Positions 1 through 8,353 of a stretch of 64,000 nucleotides of DNA are shown one piece after another. The notes under the pieces were generated by a model, which saw nothing but the letters and a program-made list of their open reading frames with translations, did no database searches and was not told the DNA's origin. Source of the DNA: Muribaculaceae bacterium (lineage in GTDB: Bacteria; Bacteroidota; Bacteroidia; Bacteroidales; Muribaculaceae); the NCBI GenBank assembly GCA_009775375.1, contig VSPO01000004.1, positions 5,482-69,481 on the forward strand, in the 5' to 3' direction. The translations under genes were made by a program, and so were the position numbers. Within the stretch, counting starts at the first letter, position 1; each line of letters opens with the position of its first letter.

Positions 1-2
1 AC

Positions 3-956
3 ACCGTTGTAAACCCCATGCTCAACCTTCTCGGCGGCGGTGGCAACAAAGGCAACCAGCTGATCCAGACCGGCGGATCGCTCAACTCTCTGTCGGGCAC
101 TCTGACTCCGTTCTTTGTAGGCGCATTGATTGGTGCGCTGAGCCCTTCGACATCAATGGGCGACGTTGCCCCCTTGCTTTGGATAGCAATGGGTGTGTTT
201 GCCGCAGCCTTCGTTATCATCAGCTTCGTTGCGATTCCGGAGCCTAACCTCGTTAAGGGTGGCAAGAAGGTGAAATATTCCCATAGCCCATGGAACTTCC
301 GTCATCTTGTCTTCGGCGTTGTCGGAATTTTCCTTTATGTGGGTATCGAGATCGGTATTCCCGGTACTCTCAACTTCTATCTTTCCGACCAAGGACAAGG
401 CGGAGCCGGCGTTGCCGGAGAGGCTTCAAAGATTGCCGGTGCGATTGTGGCTATCTATTGGCTTCTTATGCTTATCGGCCGTTTTTGCTCATCAATCATC
501 AGCGGCAAAGTTTCTACACGTGCTCAGCTGATTACGGTTTCAGCGGTTGGTATCGTTTTGGTGATTCTTGCAATAGTCACTCCGAAGACTGTCACTTTCA
601 ACGTCCCTGAAGTGATTTATTCCGGTGGCGCGGTAGCTCCTGTCAGCGCATTGTTCCTTGTGCTTTGCGGACTTTGCACCTCTGTCATGTGGGGAGGAAT
701 CTTCAACCTCGCTGTTGAAGGACTCGGCAAATATACAGCCCAGGCGTCCGGCATTTTCATGATGATGGTGGTCGGCGGCGGTGTTATGCCGCTCATCCAG
801 AACTGGATCGCCGGCACGGCAGGCTACATGGCATCCTATTGGCTTGTCGTGGCTATGCTTGGCTATCTCCTCTTCTACGGCCTTATCGGTTGCAGAAACG
901 TCAACAAGGATATTCCTGTTAATATTGAAGAGGAGGAAAAAGAGGAGCTCGTTTAA
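3..956 (+). CDS. Sugar MFS permease (FucP/FHS-like), 5' truncated by window edge
   Basis: Inner-membrane major facilitator protein of the fucose/glucose-galactose permease type, likely proton-coupled sugar uptake. The frame is open to the first base of the window (reads TVVNPMLNLLG...), so the Met at position 18 is internal and the true start lies upstream. The NPMLNLLG motif, the following GNKGNQLIQTGGSLNSL stretch and the loop YWLLMLIGRF fit this family, which is usually about 400-440 residues, so roughly the N-terminal quarter is missing. Alternating hydrophobic segments through the visible 318 codons fit the remaining transmembrane helices. It ends in an acidic cytoplasmic tail (EEEEKEEL). 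The substrate cannot be read from sequence. Confidence 0.85.
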   Translation, partial: TVVNPMLNLLGGGGNKGNQLIQTGGSLNSLSGTLTPFFVGALIGALSPSTSMGDVAPLLWIAMGVFAAAFVIISFVAIPEPNLVKGGKKVKYSHSPWNFRHLVFGVVGIFLYVGIEIGIPGTLNFYLSDQGQGGAGVAGEASKIAGAIVAIYWLLMLIGRFCSSIISGKVSTRAQLITVSAVGIVLVILAIVTPKTVTFNVPEVIYSGGAVAPVSALFLVLCGLCTSVMWGGIFNLAVEGLGKYTAQASGIFMMMVVGGGVMPLIQNWIAGTAGYMASYWLVVAMLGYLLFYGLIGCRNVNKDIPVNIEEEEKEELV

Positions 957-990
957 TTCGAATCAGTTCAAATTTCTTCATATTTTTGTT

Positions 991-1034
991 GATAAGCCGT
1001 CGGAGTCGATTCCGGCGGCTTATCTGATTTTTTA
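991..1034 (+). terminator. Rho-independent terminator of the MFS gene
   Basis: Outer stem GATAAGCCG / CGGCTTATC extends inward through TCGGA / TCCGG around a 6-nt loop, then GATTTTTT. It lies 35 nt after the stop codon. The rest of the 309-nt gap to the next gene holds only the promoter element listed next. Confidence 0.85.
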
Positions 1035-1134
1035 AGGAACACGTTCTTAGTAAGACCTCTTCTACTCAAGCATAATAAGTGATTTTGATAATAAATAAGA
1101 GAAAAAAGGTAAGGAAATTTCGGGGAAAATATCT

Positions 1135-1142
1135 TAACTTTG
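1135..1142 (+). promoter_or_regulatory. Candidate -7 box for the Fe-S/Tat operon
   Basis: TAACTTTG matches the Bacteroidota -7 consensus TAnnTTTG. No clear TTTG lies 19-21 nt upstream, so only half of the promoter is supported. It would give a leader of about 115 nt before the iron-sulfur gene. Confidence 0.45.
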
Positions 1143-1265
1143 CAAAATAGGAACCGAAAGAGGTTTTGCACGGTCTTCCGAAACAGAACGATGTGAGATT
1201 ATGACCGCTAAAACAAATCCGGAGGTCCTGAACACGTCAACAACCTACAAACCATAATACTGAAA

Positions 1266-2753
1266 ATGCTTAAACAACTAAGAATCGCATTGGCACTGAC
1301 AAGCATAGTGTTTGTCACCCTACTGTTTGTGGATTTCACAGGCCTTGCCCATCATTGGCTGGGATGGATGGCTAAAATCCAATTTCTTCCGGCTCTGCTT
1401 GCATTAAATTTTGTGGTGGTCGTGGCTTTGGTGGCCGTGACCCTGCTTCTTGGGCGTGTCTATTGCTCAGTGATTTGCCCATTGGGAATTATGCAAGATA
1501 TATTTGCGTGGTTTGGCAAGAAGTCTAAAAAGTATCGTTATTCCTACTCTCCCAGGAAAAATGTGCTTCGCATCGTGTTCTTCTGCATAATGGTTGTGGC
1601 CATATTTATGGGATCGAGCGTAGTCGTATCGTTGTTTGCCCCTTACAGTGCATATGGGAGAATAGCTTCAAGTCTTATGGCTCCGGTCTGGGATTGGGTC
1701 AACAATCTCTTTGCCGATATTGCCGCTCATTACGACAGTTATGCTTTCTATCATACGGAAACGGTGGTCTATAGCTGGGTGGTTTTTGGAGTTGCAGTTG
1801 CGACGCTTGTCATTCTCGGATTTCTTTCGTGGCGTAATGGACGCACCTATTGCAATACGGTCTGCCCGGTCGGCACGTTGCTTGGGTTCCTATCCAAATA
1901 TTCATTGTTTGCTCCGGTCATCGACAAGACGAAATGTAATGCTTGCGGACTATGTTCGAGAAACTGCAAGGCGGCATGCATCGACGGCAAGAACCACAAA
2001 ATAGATTACTCGCGTTGCGTTGCGTGCATGGATTGCATATCGACCTGTCGCCACGGCGCAATAAGCTATTCCATAAAATGGGGGAAAGAGCATATGAAAG
2101 AAGATCGGAACGCAGAAGGTATCAATACGGCAAGACGCACTTTTATAGTGACGGCTATGGCCACTACTGCGGCTGCAGCTCTTAAAGCACAGGAAAAGAA
2201 GGTAGACGGAGGATTGGCAGTAATCGAAGACAAGCAGATTCCAAACAGGAAGACACGGATCGTTCCTCCGGGAGCTGTCAGCTTGAAAAACGTAGCGGAG
2301 CATTGCACGTCGTGTCAGCTTTGCATTCAGGCGTGTCCTAACGGAGTGTTGCGTCCATCCACCGAACTGACGACTCTTATGCAGCCGGTTGCATCTTATG
2401 AGAACGGGTATTGCCGTCCTGAATGCACCCGTTGTTCAGATGTCTGCCCGACCGGGGCAATACGCCCGATTGATGTGGCGGAAAAGTCGTCGGTGCAGGT
2501 TGGACATGCTGTCTGGATAAAAGATAATTGTTTGCCACTGACGGAAGGCGTCAGATGCGGGAATTGCGCACGGCATTGCCCCACAGGAGCCATCCAGATG
2601 GTCAGCTCAGTGGCTGACGATGAGAATTCTCCCTATATCCCTGTCGTGAATATAGAGAAATGCATAGGCTGCGGAGCCTGCGAGAATCTATGTCCTTCGC
2701 GTCCTTTCAGTGCAATCTATGTCGAGGGGCATGAAATCCACAAAACAATCTAA
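1266..2753 (+). CDS. NapH/NapG-like membrane polyferredoxin fusion with internal Tat motif
   Basis: Probable quinol- or ferredoxin-linked electron carrier. The N-terminal half is NapH/YccM-like: hydrophobic helices near residues 7-27, 43-63, 101-124 and 168-190, with CxxxCP motifs at Cys67/Cys71 and Cys196/Cys200, then two 4Fe-4S motifs starting at Cys224 (CNACGLC, CVACMDC). At residues 289-293 comes ARRTF followed by a hydrophobic Ala-rich stretch, a twin-arginine-like signal inside the protein. It is followed by a NapG-like half with four more Cys clusters (CTSCQLC, CTRCSDVC, CGNCARHC, CIGCGAC). NapH and NapG are normally separate proteins, so this looks like a fusion in which the second half crosses by Tat. 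The gene is 11 nt upstream of the Tat-dependent reductase and in line with tatAC. The electron partner is inferred, not shown. Confidence 0.8.
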   Translation: MLKQLRIALALTSIVFVTLLFVDFTGLAHHWLGWMAKIQFLPALLALNFVVVVALVAVTLLLGRVYCSVICPLGIMQDIFAWFGKKSKKYRYSYSPRKNVLRIVFFCIMVVAIFMGSSVVVSLFAPYSAYGRIASSLMAPVWDWVNNLFADIAAHYDSYAFYHTETVVYSWVVFGVAVATLVILGFLSWRNGRTYCNTVCPVGTLLGFLSKYSLFAPVIDKTKCNACGLCSRNCKAACIDGKNHKIDYSRCVACMDCISTCRHGAISYSIKWGKEHMKEDRNAEGINTARRTFIVTAMATTAAAALKAQEKKVDGGLAVIEDKQIPNRKTRIVPPGAVSLKNVAEHCTSCQLCIQACPNGVLRPSTELTTLMQPVASYENGYCRPECTRCSDVCPTGAIRPIDVAEKSSVQVGHAVWIKDNCLPLTEGVRCGNCARHCPTGAIQMVSSVADDENSPYIPVVNIEKCIGCGACENLCPSRPFSAIYVEGHEIHKTI

Positions 2754-2764
2754 TACGACTCAAA

Positions 2765-4189
2765 ATGACAAAATATATCAACAGAAGAGATTTCCTGAAG
2801 CGACTTGGACTTGGCGGCGTGGCTGTCTCCGGGCTGTCGCTGGCAGGTTGTGTGCCGGAAAAGGGGAAAGTGTCGCCCGAGGGTACGGAAAACGGCCCCA
2901 TACCGACGGATAAGATGACGTATCGCACTAATCCCAAGACCGGGGAAAAGGTATCGATACTTGGATATGGTTGCATGCGATGGCCGACAAAGAAGATTAC
3001 CGGGGAAAATGGTGAGACAGAAGAGGTGCTCGACCAGGATACGATCAATTCCCTCGTAGACGAGGCTATAGCACATGGAGTGAACTATTTCGACACGTCG
3101 CCGGCCTACTGCCGAGGGAAATCGGAGGAGGCAACAGGCATTGCTCTCAGCCGGCATCCGAGAGATTCCTATTATATAGCCACCAAACTTTCCAATTTCT
3201 CCCCGGAGAGCCAATCGCGTGAGGCTTCCATAAAAATGTATAGAGACTCATTGCGCTATCTTCAGACAGACTACATAGATTATATGCTCTTGCATGCCGT
3301 CGGGGGAGGAGGAATGGAAAACCTTCATCAACGCTACCTCGACAATGGCATCCTTGATTTCCTGATGGAGGAAAGAGAGGCCGGAAGGATAAGAAACCTT
3401 GGATTTTCTTATCATGGCGACATAGAGGTGTATGACTATCTTCTGGCCAACCATGACAAGTATAAATGGGATTTTGTGCAGATTCAGCTCAATTATCTCG
3501 ACTGGGGACATTCAAAGGAGATAAATCCGCGCAACACCAATGCCGAGTATCTTTACGACGAGCTTGCCAAAAGGAATATCCCTGTTGTCATCATGGAGCC
3601 TCTTCTTGGCGGCAGGCTTTCCAATCTGCCCGACCATATAGTGGCTCGACTGAAGCAAAGGGAGCCGGAGAAAAGTGTCGCGTCATGGGCATTCCGTTTC
3701 GCCGGAACGCATCCTGATGTGCTGACAGTGTTGAGCGGCATGACCTACAAGGAGCATCTTGAGGACAATCTTCGCACGTATTGCCCCCTGAAGCCCCTTA
3801 ATGAGGATGAGATGAAGTTCCTATATGATACGGCCGGACTCATCGTCACGTATCCCACCATCCCCTGCAACGATTGCAAATACTGTATGCCATGCCCTTA
3901 CGGGATAGATATTCCCGGGGTGTTGCTTCATTACAACAAATGCGTCAACGAAGGCAACGTGACCGAGACTGCCAATGATCCGAAATATGCTGAGGCCCGA
4001 AGAATTTTCTTGATAGGATATGACCGGGCTGTGCCTAAGTTGCGTCAGGCAAGCCATTGCATCGGTTGCGGCAAGTGTGTGGAGCATTGTCCTCAAGGAA
4101 TCAAGATTCCAAGGGCATTGCGCAAGATAGACCATTACGTGGAATTGTTGAAACAAAATGACGGAACTGTCCCGCCTAAGGAGGCATAG
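2765..4189 (+). CDS. Tat-exported lipoprotein aldo/keto reductase with C-terminal 4Fe-4S domain
   Basis: Starts with a twin-arginine signal (NRRDFLKRLG, Arg7-Arg8) followed by a lipobox LSLAGC with Cys29, so it is predicted to be folded in the cytoplasm, exported by Tat and lipid-anchored. An aldo/keto reductase barrel follows, with the family tetrad visible: Asp110, Tyr115 (FDTSPAY), Lys141 (IATKL) and His177 (LLHAV). The C-terminus carries ferredoxin motifs from Cys368 (CNDCKYCMPC) and Cys432 (CIGCGKCVEHC). NADPH is not expected in the periplasm, so electrons may come through its own clusters from the upstream polyferredoxin; this is inference. Length 474 residues. Co-directional with tatA/tatC. 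Substrate unknown. Confidence 0.85.
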   Translation: MTKYINRRDFLKRLGLGGVAVSGLSLAGCVPEKGKVSPEGTENGPIPTDKMTYRTNPKTGEKVSILGYGCMRWPTKKITGENGETEEVLDQDTINSLVDEAIAHGVNYFDTSPAYCRGKSEEATGIALSRHPRDSYYIATKLSNFSPESQSREASIKMYRDSLRYLQTDYIDYMLLHAVGGGGMENLHQRYLDNGILDFLMEEREAGRIRNLGFSYHGDIEVYDYLLANHDKYKWDFVQIQLNYLDWGHSKEINPRNTNAEYLYDELAKRNIPVVIMEPLLGGRLSNLPDHIVARLKQREPEKSVASWAFRFAGTHPDVLTVLSGMTYKEHLEDNLRTYCPLKPLNEDEMKFLYDTAGLIVTYPTIPCNDCKYCMPCPYGIDIPGVLLHYNKCVNEGNVTETANDPKYAEARRIFLIGYDRAVPKLRQASHCIGCGKCVEHCPQGIKIPRALRKIDHYVELLKQNDGTVPPKEA

Positions 4190-4283
4190 TTTTCGGGGTA
4201 GGTAAGCTCAAGGTTTACGGGATTAACATTTCTTGTGGAATGAATCCTATAATTTGAAGAAACATAATTCGTTTATATTTCAG

Positions 4284-4311
4284 GACATGTGGCTTCCAAT
4301 TGCCACATGTC
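4284..4311 (+). other. Intercistronic hairpin between the reductase and tatA
   Basis: Perfect 10-bp stem GACATGTGGC / GCCACATGTC with an 8-nt loop, in the 152-nt gap before tatA. No T-run follows, so an mRNA stability or processing element is more likely than a terminator. Confidence 0.5.
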
Positions 4312-4341
4312 TTGAAGAAAACAACTAAAGATTGACAACAT

Positions 4342-4563
4342 ATGATTTGTTTTATAGGTGGCGTGGGCTTTCAGGAGGTTTTGCTCATAGCTCTTGTGGT
4401 GCTTCTTTTTTTTGGAGGCAAGAAAATCCCTGAGCTAATGAAAGGTCTTGGCAAAGGGGTGAAATCCTTTAAGGACGGAATGCGCGACGTCGAATCTGAT
4501 ATCAAAGCTCCGATAGAAGAAATGAAGGCGGAGGCAGATCCCAACGCAAAAAAGGATAAATAA
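4342..4563 (+). CDS. tatA: Twin-arginine translocase TatA/TatE family subunit
   Basis: Single-pass pore-forming component of the Tat exporter. The 73-residue protein has the family layout: short N-terminus, one transmembrane helix (about residues 10-22, [13 protein letters not shown]), the FGGKKIPEL hinge, an amphipathic helix ([15 protein letters not shown]), and a charged tail. It is followed directly by tatC, with the tatC ATG immediately after its stop codon. No tatB is present, as expected for a minimal TatAC system. The two likely local substrates are the genes immediately upstream. Confidence 0.92.
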   Translation: MICFIGGVGFQEVLLIALVVLLFFGGKKIPELMKGLGKGVKSFKDGMRDVESDIKAPIEEMKAEADPNAKKDK

Positions 4564-5370
4564 ATGGGGGGTACCCAGCAAAGTTTTTGGGGACACCTCG
4601 ATGATTTGAGAGCGGTCGTTATCAAGATTGGACTTGTGGTCGTTCTGTTTGGGGTGGTGGCATTCTTTTTCAAAGATGAGCTGTTCAGGATAATCCTCGC
4701 TCCAAAGAACGATAACTTTGTCACTTATCTGCTGCTCGACCGGCTGCTCGGGCTGATGTCTGTCTCGTCGGATGGAGGATTTAATGTCCCTTTGATCAAC
4801 ACAGGGCTTGCCCGTCAGTTTGTCATTCATATGAAGATGGCTTTTGCAGCCGGAGTCGTATGTGCATCCCCCTACATCATCTATCAGATTTTCCGGTATG
4901 TTTCCCCGGCTTTGTATGCTGATGAAAGGAAATATGCGTATAAGGTGGTGGGGAGTGGCTATCTGATGTTCATGATTGGTATGGCGGTAAGCTATTTCTT
5001 GATTTTTCCTTTGACGTTTCGGTTTCTTGGCACGTATCAGGTGGATTCTGAGGTCAGCAATCTTATCAGTCTTGAATCGTATGTAGAGACGTTGGTTGTC
5101 ATGTCGGTTTCGCTTGGAATAGTCTTTGAGATGCCCGTGGTGGCATGGCTTTTTGCAAAAATGGGCTTTATTGGGGATGACTTCATGAGAAAATACCGAA
5201 AGCACGCGGTGGTGGTAATCTTGATTGTCGCTGCCGTAATCACCCCCACGAGCGATATCTTCACCCTGCTGGCAGTGTCATTGCCAATGTGCCTGCTCTA
5301 TGAAGGAAGCATTATGATAGTCCGCAGGACGGTTGCCGGAAATAAGCATCTTGCCTCAACCCCGGCATAA
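4564..5370 (+). CDS. tatC: Twin-arginine translocase subunit TatC
   Basis: Polytopic receptor that recognises twin-arginine signals. The 268-residue product has the N-terminal signal-binding motif as HLDDLR (most family members have HLxELR, so the usual Glu is Asp here), the periplasmic loop SPYIIYQIFRYVSPAL...ER, and the FEMPV motif with the conserved Glu. Six hydrophobic helices are apparent, matching the family. Last gene of the Fe-S/reductase/Tat group, closed by a very long hairpin. Confidence 0.93.
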   Translation: MGGTQQSFWGHLDDLRAVVIKIGLVVVLFGVVAFFFKDELFRIILAPKNDNFVTYLLLDRLLGLMSVSSDGGFNVPLINTGLARQFVIHMKMAFAAGVVCASPYIIYQIFRYVSPALYADERKYAYKVVGSGYLMFMIGMAVSYFLIFPLTFRFLGTYQVDSEVSNLISLESYVETLVVMSVSLGIVFEMPVVAWLFAKMGFIGDDFMRKYRKHAVVVILIVAAVITPTSDIFTLLAVSLPMCLLYEGSIMIVRRTVAGNKHLASTPA

Positions 5371-5381
5371 GAACGGTTTTA

Positions 5382-5448
5382 ATAAACAAGCTTACGGCAA
5401 TCCATCGACCTCTTGTGTCGGTCGATGGATTGCCGTAAGTTTGTTTAT
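5382..5448. terminator. Long bidirectional terminator between tatC and the C10 peptidase
   Basis: A stem of about 29 bp with a single G-T wobble (first arm from 5382, second arm ending at 5448) around a 9-nt loop, lying between convergent genes. A/T stretches flank both sides, so it can end transcription in both directions. Confidence 0.85.
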
Positions 5449-5463
5449 ATCCTGAGATTGGGA

Positions 5464-7962
5464 TTATCTCCTTATCAATTTAAAGGTCTTGGGACCGTCG
5501 GACATTTGTGCCGCCACTACATAGTAGCCGGCAGGGAGCTGGCTGACATCGAATGTGATTTTGTGCGTTTCGCGCAGGACAATAGAAGCGGTCATTCTAA
5601 CTCCACCCATAGAATATATGGCTACATCATTTATTGCGGAGGCTGATGATAGGGTTGTGGTTTCTGTTGCCGGATTTGGAGCAAGGCAACTGTCGTCCGT
5701 AGCAATCGATTCCAATCCACTTGAGGTGCGTTTAAGGTAAATTGCATTTCCGATAAATGCCGTTGAGGCCGACCAATCGGAATGCATTCCATATGCCCAT
5801 ATGTAGAACAATTCATTGAGAGGCACTTCAGCTGTGTTGATATTGTATGTAATCGTCTGGGAATTTCCGGCACCTACGAGGAATGTCTTTAGATTGTTGC
5901 TAATTGTGGGATAGCGTCCTCCGTTGGGGTCAGAGGCAAAGTATCCGTAATAATTGACCATATCGTCAAAGAATCCAGACTTTACATTGATCGTCAGATC
6001 AAACGAGAAGTTATTGCCAATCAAATATGGAGAATCAGCGGTGCCATTGCCGTTGGCGTCCTTCACTATAACGGAAGATGTGAAAGACAGTTTATCTGTA
6101 GATACTTTTTCTATGGTGACTTTCAGGGGAGAAGCTCCTATTTTTGTTCTATCTTCCGTATAAAGGTAAGCGTCATATTCTCCGGCCGGGGTTCCCACAT
6201 TGTTGACTTTCAAAACTCCGGAGAAAGTCAATTCGCAGCTTTCTCCGTCTGGAATGTTGGCATGGACCCTGTCGAGGGTGCCTTTCAGCTCTCCTTTGGA
6301 ATTGAATAGCCCGATGTGGACGAAGTCATGAAATTCTTCTCCTGAATTGGATATAGTGGCTGTAAAAGAACATTGTTTCCCTTGATACACACCGGTCGAT
6401 GCCTTGAAATCGGAGACTGAGAGCGTTCTTTTTACCGGAACTTGTTCAAAAGTAACTCCGGAAGCGGAGCATGTCATTTTCAGAGTGTTGGAATATCCTG
6501 TGGAACACCTTATTCCCTCCACTACGCCGTCGGATTTGAAGGCCGGTGTAATAAAATAGGTGCCTGATTTTGGGAAAACGGATGCGGGCATGGAATAGCT
6601 TTCGAAATATTGAAGCCATCCCATGTTGCCATATGAAGTCTTAGCAGAAAAGTTGGGACCTTCGACAAACACTGTCTCACCTCCATTTTCAGGAGTCATC
6701 AATACTCCGAGATTGATTTCCTTATTGACAAGGGTATATGCTTCGAAATAAGTTCCGTTGTGCTTAAAATCCACATTGGAGTTGGAAGCATAATCGTTTT
6801 TTTCAGTCTGAAAAGCGCCCTTATGAGTAAGAATGATATTGTATTCCGAGTTTTCTGACTCAGGTTTGACATATATGATGGCGCTTTGGGTGAAGTTATA
6901 CCCGGCGGCAGATCCTCCGATGCCTTGCGACGTGGGGTCGAGCGCTGTCAGAAGGAAGTAGCCGTCGCTCATGCCGTTCCATCCCCAATTGAGATGATAG
7001 TATCCGTCGGCGTATCCGTCAACGACGAAAGCATGCGCGGCAGAATCATTAAGGCCTGTGTAGACAATTGCTCTCCCTTCTTTCAATTCATTATACATCA
7101 TGGAGTCCCATTCATGCGTAGTATAATAGTCTCTTGCTACGAATGACACTCCCTTGTCATATCTGAGGAGATGAACGAGTCCATAGGCGGCATCTTGGAG
7201 ATATGCGCCGGATGCATCTTTAGCGTACATCATTCTGCAAGCGTTGCCCACTCCGGCCATAAGCGTTGCGACCGCTTTGGCTTGAGTTTGGGAGTAGGAG
7301 TTGGAATAACTGTCAAGCATGTTTGTCCAGTCGAATTCCGTATCTGAGAAATTGAATTGGGATTGTCGGCTTATTCCGTTAGCTGTATAGGTGTATGTGT
7401 TTATCCCTTTTCCTTTGGTAGGCCAATTATGTGTCTTTAAGACCTGGGCGACAGCCGTGGCAGTGCAGCCTGTAGGGTCATTGACATTATTTGTTTTCGG
7501 ACATTCGTCATTGAATGGTTTGCTTTGGCCCCATTTAGCTTTGCACAAAGGAGATATGGAAGCTCGGGCTTCAGATGTTTCTGTAGGCAGCGTTCCGGCA
7601 TGGTTTGTGGCGTATGAAAGCTGGCGTCCATATTCTTCAATCCATTGCTTCAATGCGGGAGGGATGTTTGTGCTATCGAAATTTCCGGAGTCGGCATATC
7701 CCAGCACTTGGGGCAACAGGTCGTCGGCACTGACCAATACAAAACCGTTGTCGCCCGGACGGTTTATGACATACGCGACGTTAAGTCCTTCGAAAGTCGC
7801 CACATGGTCTGCTTTCAATTGGGCTCGGGTGTTGTTGATAGAAAATTTCTCAGGTAGGTTTTTCATGGCTTTGCTGAATGAAAGCTGTTTGGCGTCCATG
7901 CATTGCCATGAAGCGGCAGATAAAATCGCCAGACTTAAAAATGTCTTGTAAAGTTGCTTCAT
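5464..7962 (-). CDS. Secreted C10 (streptopain-like) cysteine peptidase with sorting domain
   Basis: Predicted extracellular or surface protease, 832 residues. A signal peptide (about residues 1-24) is followed by a Spi-type propeptide inhibitor region (about 25-125, with YVINRPGDNGFVLVSADD). The C10 catalytic domain (about 130-370) has nucleophile Cys166 (PTGCTATAVAQ), His310 (AHAFVVDGY) and the following HLNWGWNG motif. Long beta-rich modules fill the middle. The last 75 residues resemble a type A type IX secretion sorting domain (DVAIYSMGGV..., LPAGYYVVA..., final TFKLIRR). Transcribed alone, convergent with tatC. Known relatives include SpeB of streptococci and Bacteroides C10 proteases. 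The propeptide implies autoprocessing. Confidence 0.85.
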   Translation of the reverse strand: MKQLYKTFLSLAILSAASWQCMDAKQLSFSKAMKNLPEKFSINNTRAQLKADHVATFEGLNVAYVINRPGDNGFVLVSADDLLPQVLGYADSGNFDSTNIPPALKQWIEEYGRQLSYATNHAGTLPTETSEARASISPLCKAKWGQSKPFNDECPKTNNVNDPTGCTATAVAQVLKTHNWPTKGKGINTYTYTANGISRQSQFNFSDTEFDWTNMLDSYSNSYSQTQAKAVATLMAGVGNACRMMYAKDASGAYLQDAAYGLVHLLRYDKGVSFVARDYYTTHEWDSMMYNELKEGRAIVYTGLNDSAAHAFVVDGYADGYYHLNWGWNGMSDGYFLLTALDPTSQGIGGSAAGYNFTQSAIIYVKPESENSEYNIILTHKGAFQTEKNDYASNSNVDFKHNGTYFEAYTLVNKEINLGVLMTPENGGETVFVEGPNFSAKTSYGNMGWLQYFESYSMPASVFPKSGTYFITPAFKSDGVVEGIRCSTGYSNTLKMTCSASGVTFEQVPVKRTLSVSDFKASTGVYQGKQCSFTATISNSGEEFHDFVHIGLFNSKGELKGTLDRVHANIPDGESCELTFSGVLKVNNVGTPAGEYDAYLYTEDRTKIGASPLKVTIEKVSTDKLSFTSSVIVKDANGNGTADSPYLIGNNFSFDLTINVKSGFFDDMVNYYGYFASDPNGGRYPTISNNLKTFLVGAGNSQTITYNINTAEVPLNELFYIWAYGMHSDWSASTAFIGNAIYLKRTSSGLESIATDDSCLAPNPATETTTLSSASAINDVAIYSMGGVRMTASIVLRETHKITFDVSQLPAGYYVVAAQMSDGPKTFKLIRR

Positions 7963-8052
7963 AAGCGATAAAATATGATTAGATTAGTATTGAGGTTGGA
8001 ATCTGATTAGACATGAGATGGGCTCCCTGTCTTTTTGTATGATGTTAGACTG

Positions 8053-8060
8053 CAAATATA
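8053..8060 (-). promoter_or_regulatory. Candidate -7 box of the C10 peptidase gene
   Basis: TATATTTG on the minus strand matches TAnnTTTG and lies about 90 nt before the start codon. No matching -33 box is seen at 19-21 nt. Confidence 0.45.
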
Positions 8061-8137
8061 CTACGAATTTTTAAATTTTATGTGATTAGATATGAAAAAA
8101 TGGTTGATTGAGTCGGATTTATGATTTTTGTTGTTTT

Positions 8138-8304
8138 GATTAGAAAAATTTTGTTTTGTTTTGAAAAATGAAAGTGTTCCGATTTAGAAAATTTTGTTCC
8201 GATTTAAAAAATAAGAGTGTTCTGATTAGAAAAATCTTGTTCTGATTTGGAAAATCTTGTTTTGATTTGGAAAATCTTGTTTTGATTTGAAGAAATCTTG
8301 TTTG
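8138..8304. repeat. Degenerate 20/23-nt tandem repeat array
   Basis: Eight consecutive units with the core GATTtgGAAAATCTTGTTyt. Unit lengths run 20, 23, 20, 23, 20, 20, 20, 21: units start at 8138, 8158, 8181, 8201, 8224, 8244, 8264 and 8284. The two 23-nt units share an inserted AGTGTTC-type segment, so the first four make two copies of a 43-nt higher-order repeat. It lies upstream of the C10 peptidase promoter and downstream of the pseudouridine synthase gene and has no open frame of note. Confidence 0.85.
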
Positions 8305-8353
8305 TTATAGCTTTTATAGCTTTTATGGGGTTGGAATTTTGGGTTGAAGGGGG

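Noticed and set aside
4284..4311. Terminator separating the reductase from tatA
   Set aside because: Perfect hairpin but no T-run, and no promoter between it and tatA, so an operon-internal structure is preferred.
4435..5205. 256-codon frame antisense to tatA/tatC
   Set aside because: Shadow of the clear tatAC genes; the product is His/Lys/Gln-rich without a domain.
8138..8304. Possible CRISPR array
   Set aside because: Units are contiguous, degenerate and have no unique spacers; no cas genes are nearby.
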